A stretch of 64,000 nt of DNA from UBA952 sp044361535 (GCA_044361535.1 JBIKIQ010000001.1:186001-250000), one strand, 5' to 3'; positions 25,670-35,824 are shown, counted from the stretch's first letter. Program-made: numbers and translations. Notes: generated by a model not told the origin, from the sequence alone.

Positions 25670-28600
25670 TCACCTCAATAGGTTAACATGACCTGATGTA
25701 TAATACACTTTTTTATCATACCATGTAAACTGTAATTTCCAGATGTAAGTCCCATCTTGGCAACTATTAGAAAGAAAAGTTCCATCCCAACCAAGTGATG
25801 GATCAGACGATTCAAAAACAATTTCTCCCCATCTGTCAAAGACTTGAATACTGTATTTTTTTACGTTTGATAAATTTGAAAAAACAGGAGTCCAAGTATC
25901 ATTTCGGTTATCTCCATCCGGAATAAACGTGTTTGGAACGTAATAAAAGGGATTATTATTGAAGTAAATTTCTTGATAGGCTGTATCTGCACAACCTTCT
26001 GATGAAATAGCGTAAAGTGTAATGAGAAAAGTGTCGGCAATATTTGCAGGATATTCATATTCACCAGGTTCAAAGTACATTTCATCGGGATCACCCACTC
26101 CCATATTCCAGATGTAAAATTCACAGTCACTGGAAGTATTTAAGATATTTGTTTCAGGCGATTCTGGAAATAGTATGGAAGGTGAGGTTGTAAATGATGC
26201 AACTGGCGTTTGATAAACAGTGATGTAATCATTCGCTGAAATTGAATTAAAACAACCATTTGCGTCAAATGCAGTAAGTTGAACGTCATAAATCCCACCT
26301 GTATCAAAGGTAATAACAACATCCTCACATCCTGAATAGGATAATGAATCACCGAAGGTCCATTCACAGTTAAAATTGGCATCTGAAGTATTGAAAAACT
26401 CTACAACCAGTGGACTACAACCACTGAGAATGTCAGAATCAAAGGAAGGTTGAATCTGAGCTGGTTGATCTAAAAAGCAGTCTAAGTCGAAAGTACAACC
26501 ATTTGCATCAGTTACAAGCACTGAATAAGATCCTGTTACCAAGGAATCAACTATAGGATTTATGTCGCCCGTTGACCAATTGTATTGATATCCCGGGGTG
26601 CCACCAGAAGTGTTGAGAATCAATTGCCCATCGGAATAGCCAAAACAAGACGGTTGAACGGGAGTATAGGTTACCAAAAGTGGATTAAGTGGTTGGAGAA
26701 CCAAAGCAGTTTCAGCATAAAAACAATTATTTGAATCTACCAAGCTGATTGCATAATTTCCCCAAGCTAGCGAATCAATGAATAAGGTTGAATCAAGATT
26801 GGACCAACTAAATTCGTATGGCTCAGTTCCTCCGGTAATTGCAGCTAAAATACTTCCAGTGCTATCTCCAAAGCACTTCACATTTTCAATATCAAAGACC
26901 ACATCAAGAGGAGCTTGTGGTTGTGTTAAGCTTACTTCAATTGATTCACTACAAAGAAGTGAATCTGTTACAATAACTTCATACGTTCCAACTGGAAGAT
27001 TTTGAATGTCTTGGGTAACTTGATTATTTGACCAGTCATAAGAATAACCATTCAAAATGGATGGCGTTCCGCCTAAAACCGAAATATTGATACTTCCTGT
27101 CGAAGCATTGAAACAAAGAATATCAACATGACTTTCAGTTATGGAAATTGGAGTAGAAGGTTGCGTAATATTCGTTGAAATGCTATCTAAACAACCATTG
27201 GCATCTGTGACTATGACTTGGTAAAAACCGGTGTCTAGTGAGAAAATATCCTGTGTTAATGATGAATTATTCCATAAGTAGGAGTAGTTTGGTGTTCCAC
27301 CACTAACTGAAAGATTAATTGATCCGGTAGAATCACCAAAACAAGCTACATTAACCTGAGAAAGAGAAACAGAAATCGGTTGCTGCGGTTGTGTTACACC
27401 AAAATTGAACGTATTTACACAATTATTTGCATCTGTAATCTGAACATTGTAGTTTCCGTTAGAAAGCGAGTTAATATCTTCTGTTGTTTGAGAGGTTGAC
27501 CACAAATACGAATAAGGTGCTATTCCCCCTGTAGTTGTAATATCAAGTTCGCCGTCACTTCCTCCAAAGCAACTTACCGGAGCCATTTGCGCTATTGCTG
27601 ATACAACATTTGGCTGAGAGAGAACAAGAGGATATTGGTTAGAACAACCATTGGCATCAACTACAGTGTATAAATAATTACCAACGGTAAGATTACTTAT
27701 GTCTTCATTTGGTAATAATGTTGGACAAAAATAGGAGTAAGGGGCAGTGCCTCCAAAAATAGTTGCGTCAATAGCTCCAGTAGCAAATCCATTACAGAGA
27801 ATATCAGTGGTCAGGAATGTGGCGTAAAGAGAATCCGGTTGAAGTATTTCAGTAGAGGATTGACTCTGGCAATTGAAAACATCAGTAACCGTAATTGTAT
27901 AAACTCCAGCAGGAAGATTTCCAACAGTCGGAGTAGTAACATTAATTGGAGACCAGTTATAGCTATACGGTCCAGTTCCTCCTTGAATTGAACTTTGTAC
28001 ACTTCCATCCGATAACCCCCAACAACTTACCGAACTGGAATCTGCATTAACTGATAGCAATGGTGGTTGAGTTACAATAATGGTATCTTTAATTTTGCAA
28101 TTATTAGCATCGGTAACCTCCACAATGTAGGTTCCTACAGGGATTCCTGATAGGGTAGGCGTGATCTGTCCATTTGGCCAAAGATATGAATAGCCCGGTG
28201 TACCACCAGAAGCGACAACAGTGGCAGTGCCATTTGAATTTCCAAAACACAAAGGCTGGGTCATAGAAATTTGAGTGGTTACAGGTGTCGCTGGTTGCGT
28301 TAAATTATAGATCCCATTGGTTGTGCAGCCTTTGTTGTCTGTGACATTTATTTGATAAACACCGGCATATAAATTCTGTTGATCTTGCACCACAACAGCA
28401 TTACTCCAGTTAAATATGTAAGGAGAACTTCCACCACTTATTGTTACGTCAATACTTCCATTGTTACCTCCAAAACAGGAAATATTTGTGGTTACTGCCG
28501 TTACTTGTACTGGTGTAGCAGGTTGAGTCAATGTAAGACTCAAACTATCCTGACACATGTTATTATCTGTTACATAAACCTGGAATGTGCCTGCAGGTAT

Positions 28601-31600
28601 ATTGCTTAAGTCTTGTGTGTTTTGACCACTGCTCCAATTATAGGAATAAGGTATAACTCCTCCTAAAACACTCAAGTCAATCCCGCCAGTTGCTTGTCCA
28701 AAACAATTGATATTTTGCGTTGTTGCACTTACTTGAATGTCACTTGGTTGCGTAATTTGAGCAATGACAGCCAATGTGCAATTCTTTGCATCTGTAATGG
28801 TTAATTGATAGGAACCAGAATTTATTGCAAGTAAATCTTCACTGGTTTGCCCATTGTTCCACAAAAAGGTATAAGGCTGTGTACCACCACTTGTTGTTAT
28901 ATCAATTGCACCGGTAGCATCACTAAAACATAATACATTTGTTATCTGTTGGGTTGTACTTAATGGAGTCTGAGGTTGGTCAACAAAGGCAGAGATAAAG
29001 GATTGACACGAATTTCCATCGGTTATGGTAACAAAATAATTTCCTGTTGGAAGCGCATTTAAATCTTGAGATATACCACCATTATTCCAGTTGTAGCTGT
29101 ACGGAAGTAAACCACCTGTAATCTCCAAATCAACCGTTCCATCGCTACCTGCAAAACAAGATACATCCGTTTGAGAAATGCTTGGAACCAGGGTGTTTGA
29201 TGGGTCGAGTATTGTTGCTCCAATTGTATCGCTACAGCCATTATTATCAGTAATCGTACAGTAATAGTAGCCTGCCACCAAGTTGCTTAAATCTTCCAAA
29301 GTTTGATTGTTATTCCATAAATAAGTGTAGGGGCTTGTACCTCCACTTGAGGTAAGATTAGTCGTTCCTTGCAATCCGCCAACACACAAGGCATCCGTAT
29401 GCGTAATGGTTAATGTCAATGGTTGAAGTGGCTGCGAAATAGTTATGTTGAGACTGCTTAAACAATTATTATTATCGGTAACAGTTACCGTATAATTTCC
29501 AGCCAGTAAATTAGTGATGTCTTCACTAGTAGCTCCATTACTCCAGTTGTATTGAAAAGGTGATATGCCTCCAACAATTGATAAATCAATAGAACCTGTT
29601 GCCTCTCCAAAGCATAATACATCTACCTGCGTACTGTTAATTATTATTTGGGGTGGTTGCGTAATCAATGTATCCGTGTTTAATAGACATCCATTGAAAT
29701 CGGTTACTTGTAAAATGTAGGTTCCTGCAAGTAGGTTTGTAATATCTTGCATGGAAGAACCATTACTCCAATTGTAACTGTAAGGTGTGGTTCCTCCAAT
29801 TACGGTGGCGTCAATACTTCCTTGTGCCGCGCCAAAACAATCTGCATCGTCTGGAATTAAAGAGATACTAAGCGGTGCAAGAGGTTGACTTAAATTTGCA
29901 GTATCCTTGAGAATACAACCATTATTATCTGTGATTGTTACAATGTATTGACCAGGAAATAAACCTCCGATATCTTCGGTTAAAGCGGAATTATTCCAAT
30001 TGAAATTACAGGGTGATGTGCCTCCTAAAACACTTAAGTTTACAGAACCTGTGGCATCACCAAAACATGCAATATTGGTCTCAATCAAACTGCTAGAAAG
30101 TGGCGCAAAAGGTTGAGAAATTGACACATTTAGTATGGCTGTGCAACCTTTAAAATCAGTTACGGTGACAGAATAAGTTCCAGCAAGTAAATTTGAAATA
30201 TCCTGAATGATTGAACCATTTGACCACAAATAGCTGTAAGGACTTGTTCCACCACTAACACTTAAATTTATACTACCAGTTGCGTTGGCAAAACATAGCA
30301 CATTTACTTGAGTTGAAGTTAGAGTAAGTGGCGCAACAGGTTGTGTGATTGTTACTGTATGTGTTTTAGAACATCCGTTTAAGTCTAAAATAGTCACTGA
30401 ATACACTCCAGCAATAAGACCTGAAATGTCTTGGGTAGTTGCCCCGTTAGACCAACTGTAGGTATAACCTGGTGTCCCACCGCCTACGGTTAAATCAATG
30501 GATCCATTTGCTCCTCCAAAACAAGAAACATTTATTTGTGTATTAGACGAACTAATGGCAGGTGGTTGGGTTAAGGTTACACTACTCGTTTTTACACATC
30601 CATTCGCATCGGTTACAGTTGCTGTATATGTCCCTGGGCCTAAATTGGAAATGGATGGCGTTGTTTGTCCACCTGGAGCCCAGCTTATTTGATAGGGTGG
30701 AGTACCTCCTGAATAGACAACTGTGGCTGAGCCATTGGCTGCTCCAAAACAGCTGATGTCACGACCATTGTAATTAGAGGTTTTACTGGCTGTTGCTAGT
30801 AATGCTGATGGTTGTGTTATGGTATAGGTTTCGTTATCGGAACACGTATTAACATCGGTTGCCACAACTGTGTACGATCCCGGAGCTAAGTTTGAGAGTG
30901 AAGGCGAAGTCTGGTTATTGTTCCAGTTATAGGAAAATGGACCATTTCCAATCCCTAGAACGCTTAGTGAACCATTTGTGAGTCCATTACAAGTGATATT
31001 CGTTAAATTGACTTGTTGAATAGTTGGGTTAGGGAAAATCACCACCGTATCTATAAGATTGTTGTAGGCACAAGACCCATCAATCAAAGAAACATTTAAT
31101 GTGTAGGAGCCTGAATTTATGCTTGTTGCATTTGGAATTGAAATTGAAGAGGATGTAGCTGAAAAGTTATTCGGTCCTGTCCAGAGGTAGTTGGCATAAA
31201 GGGAATTAACCGTCCATAAATGCAAAGTGTCGCCCTCACAAAACGGAGCATCATTGGAAATCCCAATAGTTGGACAATTAGGAGCAAAAACGGAAATTAA
31301 ATTACTTGATGAGGACGGACAACCATTGGCATCATAAATATCTGATGCACCACCATTATTGTATGAATTTCCTGAAATATCTCCCTGCCCAAAAATATAG
31401 GCTTTGTTTTCCAATGTACTGTCACAACTTAAAATGATACAATCGTCTACAACACGAACTCGAAATCTTACAACGGCACTGTCTGCACCATCCGAAGAAT
31501 TTAACATCGTACCACCTGTAGCCGTATTTGCTCCAATATTTACTCTGGCCTTTATTGTTCTGCTCGCTGCAATGTATTCAGCTTGATCATCGTTTAGACC

Positions 31601-32908
31601 ATCAGTTTTTGGACCAATAAAAGGACCATTTAAAAAAGATATTGTGTTTGGAATATATTCAGTTCTAATATCAAGAGTGTCCGTTATAAATGTATTTAGA
31701 GAAATATCTGAACCAATATTTTTACCAACTACCGTGTATTCCAAAATATCGTTTGGCATTGCAGGTGGACCGTTTAGGTCATTGATGTAAACCGTTGCTC
31801 GTAAATCTGGCTCGTAAATATCAATAGCGGAAGTAATTACTCTTGGTAATATAGCATCTTGTGAGGTTGCAACCCGCACAGTAGCAGAAGAAGCGCTATT
31901 GGGTAAATAGGTTTGTGTCGAATTATTGGGTAAGAATATTCCTGCATCACATCCCAGTGTGTTGTTGTAACTCGGGTTTCTGAATGGAGTTAATGCGCCA
32001 TTTGATGTAATTGAACTGTTGAAAAAGTCGTTTGTATTTCTTAATGGATCGGGAACATCTAAAAAACTTCCATTTCCATTAAACTGAAGTCTATCACCTT
32101 GAATGCTTCTATCACCTTCGTAAGCAATTACACCCAATTCAAAACTAACTGGACCAACAGATGGGGTTGTAAATCCAGAAATGGGAATATCTAAATTGTT
32201 TTGGTTGCTTACGTATGCCATTCCGTCAAAAACCGTAAGATTTCGCATGGATTGCAAGGAATTTTTATAAACAACTACAATTGACCAAGCACCAAATAAA
32301 TTGTTAGATCCGGTTTGTGCTACAATATTAGCTAGTGTAAATCTACCGTTTCCATTCGTTGGTTGAACAAGGTTTGTGATATTCTTAAAACAATAATACC
32401 CTGCCATCGAAAAATTAGGATTTCCGGGTATGGTTGTTACGTCCAATAGGTTGTCTGCAGTTAGGGTAGTAAATGCACCATTATTGACTTTAATTCTGAC
32501 TTGATTTCGCGTGGCGTAATTGGTTGTATTTGTATTTACTCGGGCACTCCAATAAAGCCCGGCCCATGAAATTTCGCTACAAATAGGAAGATTTAAGCTG
32601 TCACTACTCGACATCCAAGTAAGCGGAGAAGTGTCAATATCAACATACCCCATAGTGATTCCACCATCTTGATTGTGATTTCCAGTTGGGGGAAACTGAT
32701 TTTGGTAGGTAGAACAATTGTTATTAGAAGAATTACAAGTTAAGACTAAATTCGATAAAATAGTTATTCCACCTTTCTGATTTGTTTGGTATCGGATATT
32801 AAAGGGAGAAACAATTTGGGAAAAATAATTATAATATAAACACAGAAAAGCGATTGAAATGATTAATCTCTGTAGGGGTAATTTTATGAAATTAGAATAT
32901 TGTTTCAT
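25670..32908 (-). CDS. Giant SprB-repeat cell-surface protein with T9SS type B C-terminal domain
   Basis: The start at 32908 gives a signal peptide (MKQYSNFIKLPLQRLIIS...) and 2412 residues. A beta-rich N-terminal part of about 400 residues is followed by a DUF11-like segment (PNDILEYTVVGKNIGSD) and an Ig/PKD-like domain. Twenty SprB-type repeats of about 73 residues come next (consensus C-F-G-x-A-T-G-S-I, GGTxPYxYxWSNG, TVTDxNGC). A PKD-like stretch and the gliding-motility-associated C-terminal domain (FYYVPNTFIPDGDNRND, VFDRWGEIVFES, GWDGT, DGTYIWKLQF) complete it. That last domain directs export by the type IX system and attachment to the cell surface. SprB of Flavobacterium johnsoniae is a motile adhesin in gliding, so adhesion or gliding is a fair inference. 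No secretion partner genes are nearby. Confidence 0.92.
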   Translation of the reverse strand: MKQYSNFIKLPLQRLIISIAFLCLYYNYFSQIVSPFNIRYQTNQKGGITILSNLVLTCNSSNNNCSTYQNQFPPTGNHNQDGGITMGYVDIDTSPLTWMSSSDSLNLPICSEISWAGLYWSARVNTNTTNYATRNQVRIKVNNGAFTTLTADNLLDVTTIPGNPNFSMAGYYCFKNITNLVQPTNGNGRFTLANIVAQTGSNNLFGAWSIVVVYKNSLQSMRNLTVFDGMAYVSNQNNLDIPISGFTTPSVGPVSFELGVIAYEGDRSIQGDRLQFNGNGSFLDVPDPLRNTNDFFNSSITSNGALTPFRNPSYNNTLGCDAGIFLPNNSTQTYLPNSASSATVRVATSQDAILPRVITSAIDIYEPDLRATVYINDLNGPPAMPNDILEYTVVGKNIGSDISLNTFITDTLDIRTEYIPNTISFLNGPFIGPKTDGLNDDQAEYIAASRTIKARVNIGANTATGGTMLNSSDGADSAVVRFRVRVVDDCIILSCDSTLENKAYIFGQGDISGNSYNNGGASDIYDANGCPSSSSNLISVFAPNCPTIGISNDAPFCEGDTLHLWTVNSLYANYLWTGPNNFSATSSSISIPNATSINSGSYTLNVSLIDGSCAYNNLIDTVVIFPNPTIQQVNLTNITCNGLTNGSLSVLGIGNGPFSYNWNNNQTSPSLSNLAPGSYTVVATDVNTCSDNETYTITQPSALLATASKTSNYNGRDISCFGAANGSATVVYSGGTPPYQISWAPGGQTTPSISNLGPGTYTATVTDANGCVKTSSVTLTQPPAISSSNTQINVSCFGGANGSIDLTVGGGTPGYTYSWSNGATTQDISGLIAGVYSVTILDLNGCSKTHTVTITQPVAPLTLTSTQVNVLCFANATGSINLSVSGGTSPYSYLWSNGSIIQDISNLLAGTYSVTVTDFKGCTAILNVSISQPFAPLSSSLIETNIACFGDATGSVNLSVLGGTSPCNFNWNNSALTEDIGGLFPGQYIVTITDNNGCILKDTANLSQPLAPLSISLIPDDADCFGAAQGSIDATVIGGTTPYSYNWSNGSSMQDITNLLAGTYILQVTDFNGCLLNTDTLITQPPQIIINSTQVDVLCFGEATGSIDLSIVGGISPFQYNWSNGATSEDITNLLAGNYTVTVTDNNNCLSSLNITISQPLQPLTLTITHTDALCVGGLQGTTNLTSSGGTSPYTYLWNNNQTLEDLSNLVAGYYYCTITDNNGCSDTIGATILDPSNTLVPSISQTDVSCFAGSDGTVDLEITGGLLPYSYNWNNGGISQDLNALPTGNYFVTITDGNSCQSFISAFVDQPQTPLSTTQQITNVLCFSDATGAIDITTSGGTQPYTFLWNNGQTSEDLLAINSGSYQLTITDAKNCTLAVIAQITQPSDIQVSATTQNINCFGQATGGIDLSVLGGVIPYSYNWSSGQNTQDLSNIPAGTFQVYVTDNNMCQDSLSLTLTQPATPVQVTAVTTNISCFGGNNGSIDVTISGGSSPYIFNWSNAVVVQDQQNLYAGVYQINVTDNKGCTTNGIYNLTQPATPVTTQISMTQPLCFGNSNGTATVVASGGTPGYSYLWPNGQITPTLSGIPVGTYIVEVTDANNCKIKDTIIVTQPPLLSVNADSSSVSCWGLSDGSVQSSIQGGTGPYSYNWSPINVTTPTVGNLPAGVYTITVTDVFNCQSQSSTEILQPDSLYATFLTTDILCNGFATGAIDATIFGGTAPYSYFCPTLLPNEDISNLTVGNYLYTVVDANGCSNQYPLVLSQPNVVSAIAQMAPVSCFGGSDGELDITTTGGIAPYSYLWSTSQTTEDINSLSNGNYNVQITDANNCVNTFNFGVTQPQQPISVSLSQVNVACFGDSTGSINLSVSGGTPNYSYLWNNSSLTQDIFSLDTGFYQVIVTDANGCLDSISTNITQPSTPISITESHVDILCFNASTGSINISVLGGTPSILNGYSYDWSNNQVTQDIQNLPVGTYEVIVTDSLLCSESIEVSLTQPQAPLDVVFDIENVKCFGDSTGSILAAITGGTEPYEFSWSNLDSTLFIDSLAWGNYAISLVDSNNCFYAETALVLQPLNPLLVTYTPVQPSCFGYSDGQLILNTSGGTPGYQYNWSTGDINPIVDSLVTGSYSVLVTDANGCTFDLDCFLDQPAQIQPSFDSDILSGCSPLVVEFFNTSDANFNCEWTFGDSLSYSGCEDVVITFDTGGIYDVQLTAFDANGCFNSISANDYITVYQTPVASFTTSPSILFPESPETNILNTSSDCEFYIWNMGVGDPDEMYFEPGEYEYPANIADTFLITLYAISSEGCADTAYQEIYFNNNPFYYVPNTFIPDGDNRNDTWTPVFSNLSNVKKYSIQVFDRWGEIVFESSDPSLGWDGTFLSNSCQDGTYIWKLQFTWYDKKVYYTSGHVNLLR
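26495..31000 (-). repeat. Twenty tandem SprB-type coding repeats
   Basis: The coding array spans about 4.5 kb with a period of about 215-225 bp. I counted 20 units, each starting near C-(F/N/L/V/W) and ending in a TDxNxC motif. Units differ at the DNA level more than in protein landmarks, so the array is old. Unit 15 has lost the Trp of the YxWSNG segment (it reads SYFCPT) and unit 18 carries a small insertion. Confidence 0.85.
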
Positions 32909-33073
32909 CTGTGCATCAAAGAAACGAAAAAATACCCGTGTAGTTGTCTTATTTTCCAATACAGTAATGAAAAGCGTTCATACTTATTACATGATGAATA
33001 TAAAAAATAGACACCTTTATTGTTCGTTAAAAAATTACTTAATTTTGGTGGAATATCATGTTGAATTCAACGT

Positions 33074-33577
33074 ATGAAATGCACAGTATTCTTTATTTTT
33101 CTCTCATTCACTATATTAGGCCAGGAATTTCCCTACGGTTGGTTGGGCTCTTATTCGGGAGAAATGAAAATATCCTCTGGAAAAGGAAGTAGCACATTGC
33201 CTGTAACCTTGGATATACGCGAAAAAGTGGAAGATTCGATTTGGTCGTATAAAATGGCGTATCAATCACCCAATGGGGAGGTAGTTAAAGATTATCAAAT
33301 AGTAAAGAATTCTGATTCTGAATTTATCATGGATGAAGGCGGCATAAAAATCGGCATGAAATACGTAGACAACACGTTTTTTGATTACTACCAATTAGAC
33401 AGCATGTACTTTACATCCACTCTTCGAAAAATAGATTCAAAAACATTAGTATTCGATATTTATGGTGGTTCCTTAAAATCAAAAGATAAACAAACAACAA
33501 ACGAAGATTCCTTTTTCGTTCATTCGTACGTTCCTAATTTTGTTCAGTCTGTTCGTTTGAAACGTAAGAAAAAATGA
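33074..33577 (+). CDS. Exported hypothetical protein (lipocalin-like size)
   Basis: The 167-residue precursor has a short signal peptide ending ILGQ (about residue 16). The mature sequence is beta-rich: YGWLGSYSGEMKISSG, DIREKVEDSIWSYKMAYQ, then several strand-like repeats and a basic tail ending RLKRKKK. Small barrel proteins of this type are common in Bacteroidota, and I recognise no named family. Its stop overlaps the start of the next gene by 4 bp, so the two are an operon. It is divergent from the adhesin gene. Confidence 0.7.
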   Translation: MKCTVFFIFLSFTILGQEFPYGWLGSYSGEMKISSGKGSSTLPVTLDIREKVEDSIWSYKMAYQSPNGEVVKDYQIVKNSDSEFIMDEGGIKIGMKYVDNTFFDYYQLDSMYFTSTLRKIDSKTLVFDIYGGSLKSKDKQTTNEDSFFVHSYVPNFVQSVRLKRKKK

Positions 33578-34026
33578 AACTAATCCTACTCCTTTTTCCT
33601 ATTTTATTTTCACCACATCTTTTTGGTCAAAATGAACCTAGTATTACCATTTTCCAATCTAATTTGCTTGAGTTATCTGAAGCTTTTGAAAAACGAGATT
33701 ATCAAACGATTCATAAATTGCTTCATCACAAACAAGTCTCAGAAGAAACGATTAAACGCGAAGTTGAATTGGCAATTAAAGATTCACTCCTTCCTCTAAA
33801 TGTAATAAAATTGATGCATGAAATTGGTCAATTTGGCTCTCTGACGTCAGTATTTAAAGATGAAATGTTTTACAAACGTTATCTAGAAAAAGCGAGGGTT
33901 GATGCGAAAGATTGTTATGGGTATTTCTATGAAAAAAACGGAATTGATATTTTGGTCTTTGCAGAATGGCAAGGAACTTATTTTCGTTTTATAAAAATTA
34001 GGAATTTAAAGGTATTACTTAACTAG
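33574..34026 (+). CDS. Exported hypothetical protein
   Basis: The 150-residue precursor has a signal peptide (LILLLFPILFSPHLFGQ). The mature part is helical and acidic, with LELSEAFEKRDYQTIHKLLHH and YLEKARVDAKDCYGYFYEKNGIDILVF. It overlaps its upstream partner by 4 bp. No domain is recognised. It probably acts in the periplasm together with the preceding protein, on operon evidence only. The cassette array begins 45 bp after its stop. Confidence 0.65.
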   Translation: MKLILLLFPILFSPHLFGQNEPSITIFQSNLLELSEAFEKRDYQTIHKLLHHKQVSEETIKREVELAIKDSLLPLNVIKLMHEIGQFGSLTSVFKDEMFYKRYLEKARVDAKDCYGYFYEKNGIDILVFAEWQGTYFRFIKIRNLKVLLN

Positions 34027-34070
34027 TAAATATAAACTATTAGTTTGAGATTAGTATAAGGCTAATTTGC

Positions 34071-34183
34071 CCATAACGGTTTGCGGCTTGGCGAAGGAAG
34101 GAAATCGAAGCACAAATGTTCAATAAGATTCCAAATGTTCAAATTAACACTGAAGACCCACTTTTGCAAAACCGCCGTTAGCT
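34071..34183 (-). repeat. attC-like inverted repeat A
   Basis: The ends (CATAACGG at 34072-34079 and CCGTTAGC at 34176-34183) are imperfect complements and enclose inner arms that pair only partly. The centre (GAAGCACAAATGTTCAA...) is similar to that of repeat B. It lies directly 3' of the 258-residue cassette gene, as an integron attC site would. Confidence 0.45.
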
Positions 34184-34189
34184 TCTGTT

Positions 34190-34966
34190 TTATTTTTCAT
34201 TTGATGGATAAATTGTGTCAGCAAAAACATATTGATGATAGCCTTGTCCCAAATTGTCTCCAATGATATTGTAGTAACATTCATTACCACCTCCAAAAGG
34301 AGATATTATTAACGGCTCTTTCAAAATCACTTTTTTTAATGTCCAACCTCTTGGCAACGTTGCCGTTGTATCGGGCTTGCTTGTTTCCGTTGCGTGCATT
34401 ACATAATAATTACCTTTGTTGTCAGTAAGTTGAAAAATACTATCGGTAAACATTACTGTCTGACATTTTTGAATGGTTTTTATCACTATATGTCCTTTTT
34501 CTGGTTTGATTATATCAGTTTTACCACCTACAAAATCTACACAAATTGGCTTTGCCATTTCTACCCAAGTATAATTTTTATATTCACGTTGTTTTATGCA
34601 GTCAGGTTCTTTGCAATTTACATCAGTATTTGGCGAACGATAAAAAGCAGTTTGTTGAAAAAGTAAATGTCTGTTAATGTTTTTTTTGTAAGGAAATGAG
34701 GGTTTAAATTCGTCCCACTTGTCTAATGGAATTGGATTTGTACCACCACTAATTACTACTACCATTTCTTTTTGATTAATCAATTCTTTTGCAAAACCTA
34801 TTTTTTTCCAAGTCAGCGAATCGGGCAGTTTTGATTTTTCTGTTGAAAAATGTAGTCCAACTTCTTTTGCTGTTTTAAGTCCGCAAGATTGAAATATAAG
34901 GGTCGTTAAAATTGTCAATACATATATTTTTCTTTTCATTGTTGTTTTTGAAGTTTTAGTTGTCAC
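34190..34966 (-). CDS. Cassette-borne lipoprotein, function unknown
   Basis: The 258-residue precursor has a lipoprotein signal (TLIFQSCGLK). The mature part contains VVVISGGTNPIPLDKWDEF, a Cys pair (VNCKEPDCIKQ) and a CVDFVGGKTDIIKPEKGHIVIKT segment, with mostly beta-strand prediction by eye. The C-terminal half has RGWTLKKVILKEPLIISPFGGGNECYYN. No known family is recognised. Start and stop lie 10 and 7 bp from flanking repeats B and A, a packing expected for a mobile cassette. It has no promoter of its own that I can see. Confidence 0.65.
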   Translation of the reverse strand: MTTKTSKTTMKRKIYVLTILTTLIFQSCGLKTAKEVGLHFSTEKSKLPDSLTWKKIGFAKELINQKEMVVVISGGTNPIPLDKWDEFKPSFPYKKNINRHLLFQQTAFYRSPNTDVNCKEPDCIKQREYKNYTWVEMAKPICVDFVGGKTDIIKPEKGHIVIKTIQKCQTVMFTDSIFQLTDNKGNYYVMHATETSKPDTTATLPRGWTLKKVILKEPLIISPFGGGNECYYNIIGDNLGQGYHQYVFADTIYPSNEK

Positions 34967-34976
34967 ACAAAATAGT

Positions 34977-35108
34977 AGCTAACGGCTGACGCTATGGCAA
35001 GTGCGGGATTAGATTGTTGCTCAACTGTCTGCCAGCACAAATGTATATAAAGATTTCAAATGTTTCAACCAACACGAAAACCCGCATTTGCTATAGCGTT
35101 TGTTAGCG
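34977..35108 (-). repeat. attC-like inverted repeat B (best preserved)
   Basis: Outer boxes GCTAAC (34978-34983) and GTTAGC (35102-35107) are exact complements. Inside, ACGCTATGGCAAGTGCGGG pairs with CCCGCATTTGCTATAGCGT apart from two transitions. The spacers between outer and inner boxes differ in length (5 and 2 bases). This R-box/spacer/L-box layout with asymmetric spacers is the structure of an integron attC site. Confidence 0.6.
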
Positions 35109-35121
35109 TGCGTTGTTATTT

Positions 35122-35541
35122 TTATTCTTCCCACTTTATGCAACTTACTGGCCAATTAAAATGACAACATACTGGTTCTCCATTATGAATTCCAGGTGAC
35201 CAACCAGACATTGTCCTTATTTTTTGTATTAATTCATTTTTGCAATTATCAGTGGCTTGAATTCGCAAAAAGTCAATGTCAACAACCCGCCCTTTTTGAT
35301 CAATTGTCAAAGTCAAATACATACTTGATGTCAGTATACTTTCTCGTTTATAACAGTCAGAAAGAATTGGTGTCAGTTCTTTTAAAAAATAATCGGCGAG
35401 CCCATTTACATCATTTTTGTATTGCGGCATTTTTTCAACAAAGTCATAAATTGTGTCGCAGGAATTATTTGTCTGACCGAATAATTCCGAGCCAGTCAAT
35501 ACACAGAAAATAGTCAATATGTAAATTCGTATTCTTTTCAT
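35122..35541 (-). CDS. Exported TonB-C-like protein in a cassette
   Basis: The 139-residue precursor has a signal peptide ending SELFGQ (about residue 23). The mature part carries a TonB C-terminal-like fold: SMYLTLTIDQKGRVVDIDFLRIQATDNCKNELIQKIRTMSGWSPGIHNGEPV, then a paired-Cys strand. Such stand-alone exported TonB_C domains are abundant in Bacteroidota. They lack the membrane anchor and Pro-rich arm of a true TonB. It is 1 bp from the upstream 93-residue gene and shares its cassette. Function unknown. Confidence 0.7.
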   Translation of the reverse strand: MKRIRIYILTIFCVLTGSELFGQTNNSCDTIYDFVEKMPQYKNDVNGLADYFLKELTPILSDCYKRESILTSSMYLTLTIDQKGRVVDIDFLRIQATDNCKNELIQKIRTMSGWSPGIHNGEPVCCHFNWPVSCIKWEE

Positions 35542-35542
35542 T

Positions 35543-35824
35543 TTAGTCCATCTTAGGTGTTGTCAATAGCAGCCAAAGCCAAAACAAAGACCAAAGCAGT
35601 CCAAGTCCGTTTATGATTAGAAGTCCCAAACTATTGTTGAATTTAGTCTTAAAAGTCAGTACGGCAGTTATTAGCAAAAGATTTATTGAAAATGATATTG
35701 GCAATATTAAAAGTCCATAACCAAAAGGTCCGCCTGTCGATTTTAATGTCACGAAACTAAATGGCAAAAAGTAAAAATTTGTCAGAATTATAAGTGTCGA
35801 TATAGTCCAATTTGCTGTTTTCAC
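35543..35824 (-). CDS. Small membrane protein in a cassette
   Basis: The 93-residue protein has three hydrophobic segments, around residues 6-24, 31-57 and 67-88, with few charged residues. It is probably a three-helix inner-membrane protein. It is followed by the TonB_C-like gene after one base, so the two share a transcript and one cassette. No motif identifies a function. Two-gene cassettes with a membrane protein often prove to be toxin-antitoxin or immunity pairs, but nothing here supports that directly. Confidence 0.6.
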   Translation of the reverse strand: MKTANWTISTLIILTNFYFLPFSFVTLKSTGGPFGYGLLILPISFSINLLLITAVLTFKTKFNNSLGLLIINGLGLLWSLFWLWLLLTTPKMD

